This document shows, one piece after another, positions 5,550 to 8,247 of a DNA stretch of 8,247 bases. Below the pieces are notes generated by a model that worked only from the letters and a program-made list of their open reading frames with translations, had not been told where the DNA came from and ran no database searches. The position numbers and the translations under genes were made by a program. The stretch lies in NCBI GenBank assembly GCA_001872985.1, contig MNYA01000276.1, positions 1 to 8,247 of the forward strand. The letters run 5' to 3'. Position 1 is the first letter of the stretch, and each line of letters begins with the position of its first letter. Origin of the DNA: a bacterium CG2_30_54_10. GTDB taxonomy: Bacteria > Muiribacteriota > Ozemobacteria > Ozemobacterales > Ozemobacteraceae.

Positions 5550-6899
5550 ATGAAACACCGCATTTCCAATTCCCTCACGCTGATTCTCTTGTTAGCCCTA
5601 TTATTGGCCTGCTTGCCTGAAAAATGTGCTGCACAGCCTGCTTCCGGGCCATGGACGCTTGAAGACTGTCTGCTATATGGCCTTTCCAACCATCCCAGCC
5701 TCAGGCAGGCTGACGGCTCGATCGAATCCGCAAGGGCGGGCTTAGGCGTGACGCGGGCAGGGATCGGAACTCAGCTTTCCGCTCAGGGCTCATTCAACAG
5801 GCAAGGCCAGGATTACTCGAAAGCAGCCAGATCCCGCATCGGCGGCGCAGGGGATTATCTGACCGACAGCACTTCCGAATCGCTCACCGCCCGAAAGGTG
5901 ATCACCGATTTCGGACAGACAGCGGCCAGGCTCCGAGCATTGTCAAAAGACCTTCAGGCAGCCTCTACCGATAAACTCTGGACGGAGATTCAGCTCGCCG
6001 CCCAGATCAAATCAGCTTTGTTGACAGCGCTGAAGAGCCGGTCCCTGCTTGCAGTTCAGCAGGAAAACCTTCAGGCGTTCAAGGCCCATCTCGAGCAGGT
6101 GAAAGGCTTTGTGGAAGTCGGAAGCCGTCCGCCGTACGATGTTACGAAGGCTGAAGTCGATGTCGCCAATGCCAACGTGTCATTAATCGGCTCCGAAAGT
6201 AATCTCCGGAATGCCTTATCCCAGCTTCGCAAAGTCGTCGGGTTCAACGGGGAAATGGCCGTCGGGAAGCCCTCGACCGCCTCCTTGCCCGATGCCCTCC
6301 CACTTGATGTCGGTTCACTGATGGACGAAGCACAAGGTCGCCCCGACCTTCAGTCGGCCCGGATCCAGATCGAAGCCTCCCGAGCCCGCGTGGAATCCGC
6401 CCGAAATGGCCGGAAGCCTACCTTGTCCTCCAGCGCGAATTACTCCTGGAACGGCACTACCACGCCTCTTGACCGTGGCTGGGCATTCGGACTCTCTCTT
6501 AACGCCCCGATTTTCGACGGAAAGGCCACCGATTTTTCGGTGCGTCAGGCTAAAGGAAACGTGCAGGTTTCCGAAGCGCGACACGACCAGCTTATTCTTG
6601 CTCTCCGAAACGATATCGAGACGGCCGTGACAGGAATTATTGATTCCAGAAAGCGGTTTGAAGCGACCACGGTGCTGTTGCAACAGGCAAGCGAAACCCT
6701 GAACCTGGCCGAAGGCCGCTATGAAGCAGGAGTCGGCTCCGCGATCGAACTTTCCGACGCCAGAAACAGTTATGCCGGCGCTCAGGGAAGCCATTATGCC
6801 GCCTATTTCGATACCCTGATTGCCCTGGCCAATCTTGACCGCGTGTTGGGCCGCTTCCCCCCCGAAATAAAAGGGTGGATTGCAGGAGGAACTGAATGA
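5550..6899 (+). CDS. TolC-family outer-membrane efflux channel protein
   Basis: An outer-membrane factor, 449 aa, that would trimerise into the exit duct of a tripartite pump. The start MKHRISNSLTLILLLALLLA is a typical basic-then-hydrophobic signal peptide. Cleavage may follow CAA (26-28), or Cys21 in LLAC could be a lipid-attachment site. The mature protein has the two related halves of the family: about 36-235 (WTLEDCLLYGLSNHPSLRQA near the start; GSRPPYDVTKAEVDVANA, 191-208) and about 260-440 (GRPDLQSARIQIEASRARVE, 263-282; LSLNAPIFDG, 315-324; AEGRYEAGVGSAIELSDARN, 387-406). I chose the ATG at 5550 because it begins the signal peptide. A TTG 36 nt earlier is in frame but adds a polar lead-in. 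The ribosome binding site is weak (GGTAGA, 9 nt upstream). Its stop overlaps the adaptor start by 4 nt. The exported substrate cannot be inferred from this gene. Confidence 0.93.
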   Translation: MKHRISNSLTLILLLALLLACLPEKCAAQPASGPWTLEDCLLYGLSNHPSLRQADGSIESARAGLGVTRAGIGTQLSAQGSFNRQGQDYSKAARSRIGGAGDYLTDSTSESLTARKVITDFGQTAARLRALSKDLQAASTDKLWTEIQLAAQIKSALLTALKSRSLLAVQQENLQAFKAHLEQVKGFVEVGSRPPYDVTKAEVDVANANVSLIGSESNLRNALSQLRKVVGFNGEMAVGKPSTASLPDALPLDVGSLMDEAQGRPDLQSARIQIEASRARVESARNGRKPTLSSSANYSWNGTTTPLDRGWAFGLSLNAPIFDGKATDFSVRQAKGNVQVSEARHDQLILALRNDIETAVTGIIDSRKRFEATTVLLQQASETLNLAEGRYEAGVGSAIELSDARNSYAGAQGSHYAAYFDTLIALANLDRVLGRFPPEIKGWIAGGTE

Positions 6900-8247
6900 T
6901 GAAAAAAGGCTGTTTCCTGATGATTCTTTTGCTCGTTGCCGGCGCCTCCTGGGGAGGTTATTACTGGTATCAACGAGCAAATAAGCCTCCCCAATGGGTT
7001 ATCGAAAAAGCTGATGTCGGCGAGGTTCGCCAGACAGTTGCCGCAGCAGGTTCCCTTGATGCCCTTACTTCGGTCGTTATCGGAAGCCAAATCAGCGGAA
7101 TTCTCGCATCAGTTTGCGTCGATTTCAACGATACCGTAAAAGCCAATCAACTGGTCGCACTCATCGATCCATCGACCTTCCAGGCCCAGGTCGACCAGGC
7201 GCTCGCAAACCTCGAAAATGCAAAAGCTGATGAGAGAAACGGTGACGCCCAGATCAGGAATCTCCATGCCGGCTTGGCCAATCTCGGCGCCGACGAAAAA
7301 GTCGCCGAATCCAATGTGAAAAAAGCCCAGGCTGCACTCACCGAAGCCACACGGAATTTCCGCCGGATAAAAGATCTCGGCGCCCGAAAACTTGTTGCCG
7401 CCGCTGAGCTCGATACTGCCGGAACCACGCTCGATTCACAATCCGCCGGGGCCGATGCAGCCAACGCCCAGCTCGGGGCTATCGCCTTCAAACGTCAGGC
7501 TCTGGAAGCTCAAATCGAAGCGGCCAAAGCCCAATTGGAGGGTTCCCAAGCCCGGATCCGCCAGATGGAAGCCCAGCTTTCCGTGGCCCGAATCAACCTC
7601 GGCCGAACGCGCATCATTTCCCCTATCGACGGGGTGGTTATCGACCGGAAAGTCGAAGTGGGCCAGACCGTTGCCGCCAGCCTCCAAGCCCCGACCCTCT
7701 ACACGATCGTCAATGACCTTCGAAAAATGATGATCAATACCGCTGTCGATGAAGCTGACATCGGGGGGGTTCGCGAAGGTCAAGAAGTGACATTTACGGT
7801 CGATGCCTTTAAAGGCCGGACTTTCAAGGGAAAAGTCTTTCAGATCCGCCTTTCCCCCACCGCAGCCCAGAACGTGGTGACCTATCCCGTAATCGTCCAC
7901 GTCGACAATGACGACATGGCGCTGAAACCGGGGATGACCGCTAATGTCGAGATCCTCGTCGATAAACGGGAAAACGTCGTCAGGGCTCCGACTCGCGCTC
8001 TTTTCTTCAAGCCAAATGCTTCCCTGCTTCCTGCGAACATCAGCATTCCACCCGCCGACCAGGGGACCAACACCGCCAACCTGTGGCTGGGCGGCCGAAG
8101 GGGTTTCCCAAAACCAATTCAGGTTAAGACCGGTCTGGCAAACAACCAGTTTACCGAGATCATTTCCGACCAGATCTCATCCGGAACCCAACTTGTCGTT
8201 GCCCAAAAGACTGACGACGGCTCAAAAGGTCGAAACGGGGCTTCTCC
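6896..8247 (+). CDS. MacA-like periplasmic adaptor (membrane-fusion protein), 3' end beyond window
   Basis: An HlyD/RND-type membrane-fusion protein that links an inner-membrane transporter to the TolC-like channel encoded just upstream. At least 450 codons are present with no stop. In order: one membrane anchor (about 7-24); first lipoyl half (AAAGSLDALTSVVIGSQISG, 49-68, to VALIDPSTF, 87-95); a long Ala/Gln/Glu-rich coiled-coil hairpin (about 97-236); second lipoyl half (ISPIDGVVIDRKVEVGQTVA, 241-260); a beta-barrel domain with DEADIGGVREGQ (285-296) and LKPGMTANVEI (343-353); then a membrane-proximal domain from about 357. The phrases SLDALTSVVIGSQISG and QAPTLYTIVND resemble MacA specifically. 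Two adjacent in-frame ATGs (6896 and 6899) follow AGGAGG at 6884-6889. The first overlaps the upstream stop as ATGA. It is longer than E. coli MacA (about 370 aa), partly through an insertion near 371-400. A MacB-like ABC protein is expected downstream but not seen. Confidence 0.93.
   Translation, partial: MMKKGCFLMILLLVAGASWGGYYWYQRANKPPQWVIEKADVGEVRQTVAAAGSLDALTSVVIGSQISGILASVCVDFNDTVKANQLVALIDPSTFQAQVDQALANLENAKADERNGDAQIRNLHAGLANLGADEKVAESNVKKAQAALTEATRNFRRIKDLGARKLVAAAELDTAGTTLDSQSAGADAANAQLGAIAFKRQALEAQIEAAKAQLEGSQARIRQMEAQLSVARINLGRTRIISPIDGVVIDRKVEVGQTVAASLQAPTLYTIVNDLRKMMINTAVDEADIGGVREGQEVTFTVDAFKGRTFKGKVFQIRLSPTAAQNVVTYPVIVHVDNDDMALKPGMTANVEILVDKRENVVRAPTRALFFKPNASLLPANISIPPADQGTNTANLWLGGRRGFPKPIQVKTGLANNQFTEIISDQISSGTQLVVAQKTDDGSKGRNGAS

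Noticed and set aside
6315..6980. 221-codon minus-strand frame opposite the TolC-family gene
   Set aside because: It is a complementary-strand shadow of a gene with clear family motifs, with low-complexity polar sequence and no domain.

Overview
The window looks like chromosomal DNA from a diderm (outer-membrane) bacterium of moderate GC content. It carries an outer-membrane efflux channel with its periplasmic adaptor, and three genes of peptidoglycan synthesis. I cannot name the taxon from the sequence. No phage, transposase, CRISPR, tRNA or rRNA signal was seen.

Layout. (1) Positions 1-968, minus strand: a complete FabG-like short-chain dehydrogenase/reductase (SDR). It is followed 12 nt after its stop by a possible unrecognised coding region that runs off the left edge. 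(2) Positions 969-1400: a regulatory region with a minus-strand promoter for the SDR and two plus-strand promoters. The plus-strand promoters lie in two about 85 % identical copies of one segment of about 160 bp (promoter, ribosome binding site and first codons of murD), spaced 252-253 bp apart. The upstream copy is cut short after 37 codons. (3) Positions 1401-5037: a tight murD-ftsW-murG operon. MurD adds D-glutamate to UDP-MurNAc-L-Ala, MurG makes lipid II by adding GlcNAc to lipid I, and FtsW polymerises lipid II at the division septum. The usual dcw neighbours (mraY, murC, murB, ftsQAZ) are absent on both sides. (4) Positions 5038-5549: a 512-bp gene-free interval holding three palindromic repeat elements from two families, an inverted repeat, and a doubled extended -10-like sequence. 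(5) Positions 5550-8247: a TolC-type outer-membrane factor overlapping by 4 nt a MacA-like membrane-fusion protein that continues past the right edge. A MacB-type ABC permease would be the expected next gene.

The least ordinary features are the duplicated promoter-plus-start module in front of murD, with its short in-frame remnant, and the repeat island between murG and the efflux operon. In the island, a 52-bp near-perfect hairpin appears to be a shortened, inverted relative of a neighbouring element of about 130 bp. The protein-coding genes themselves belong to well-known families.
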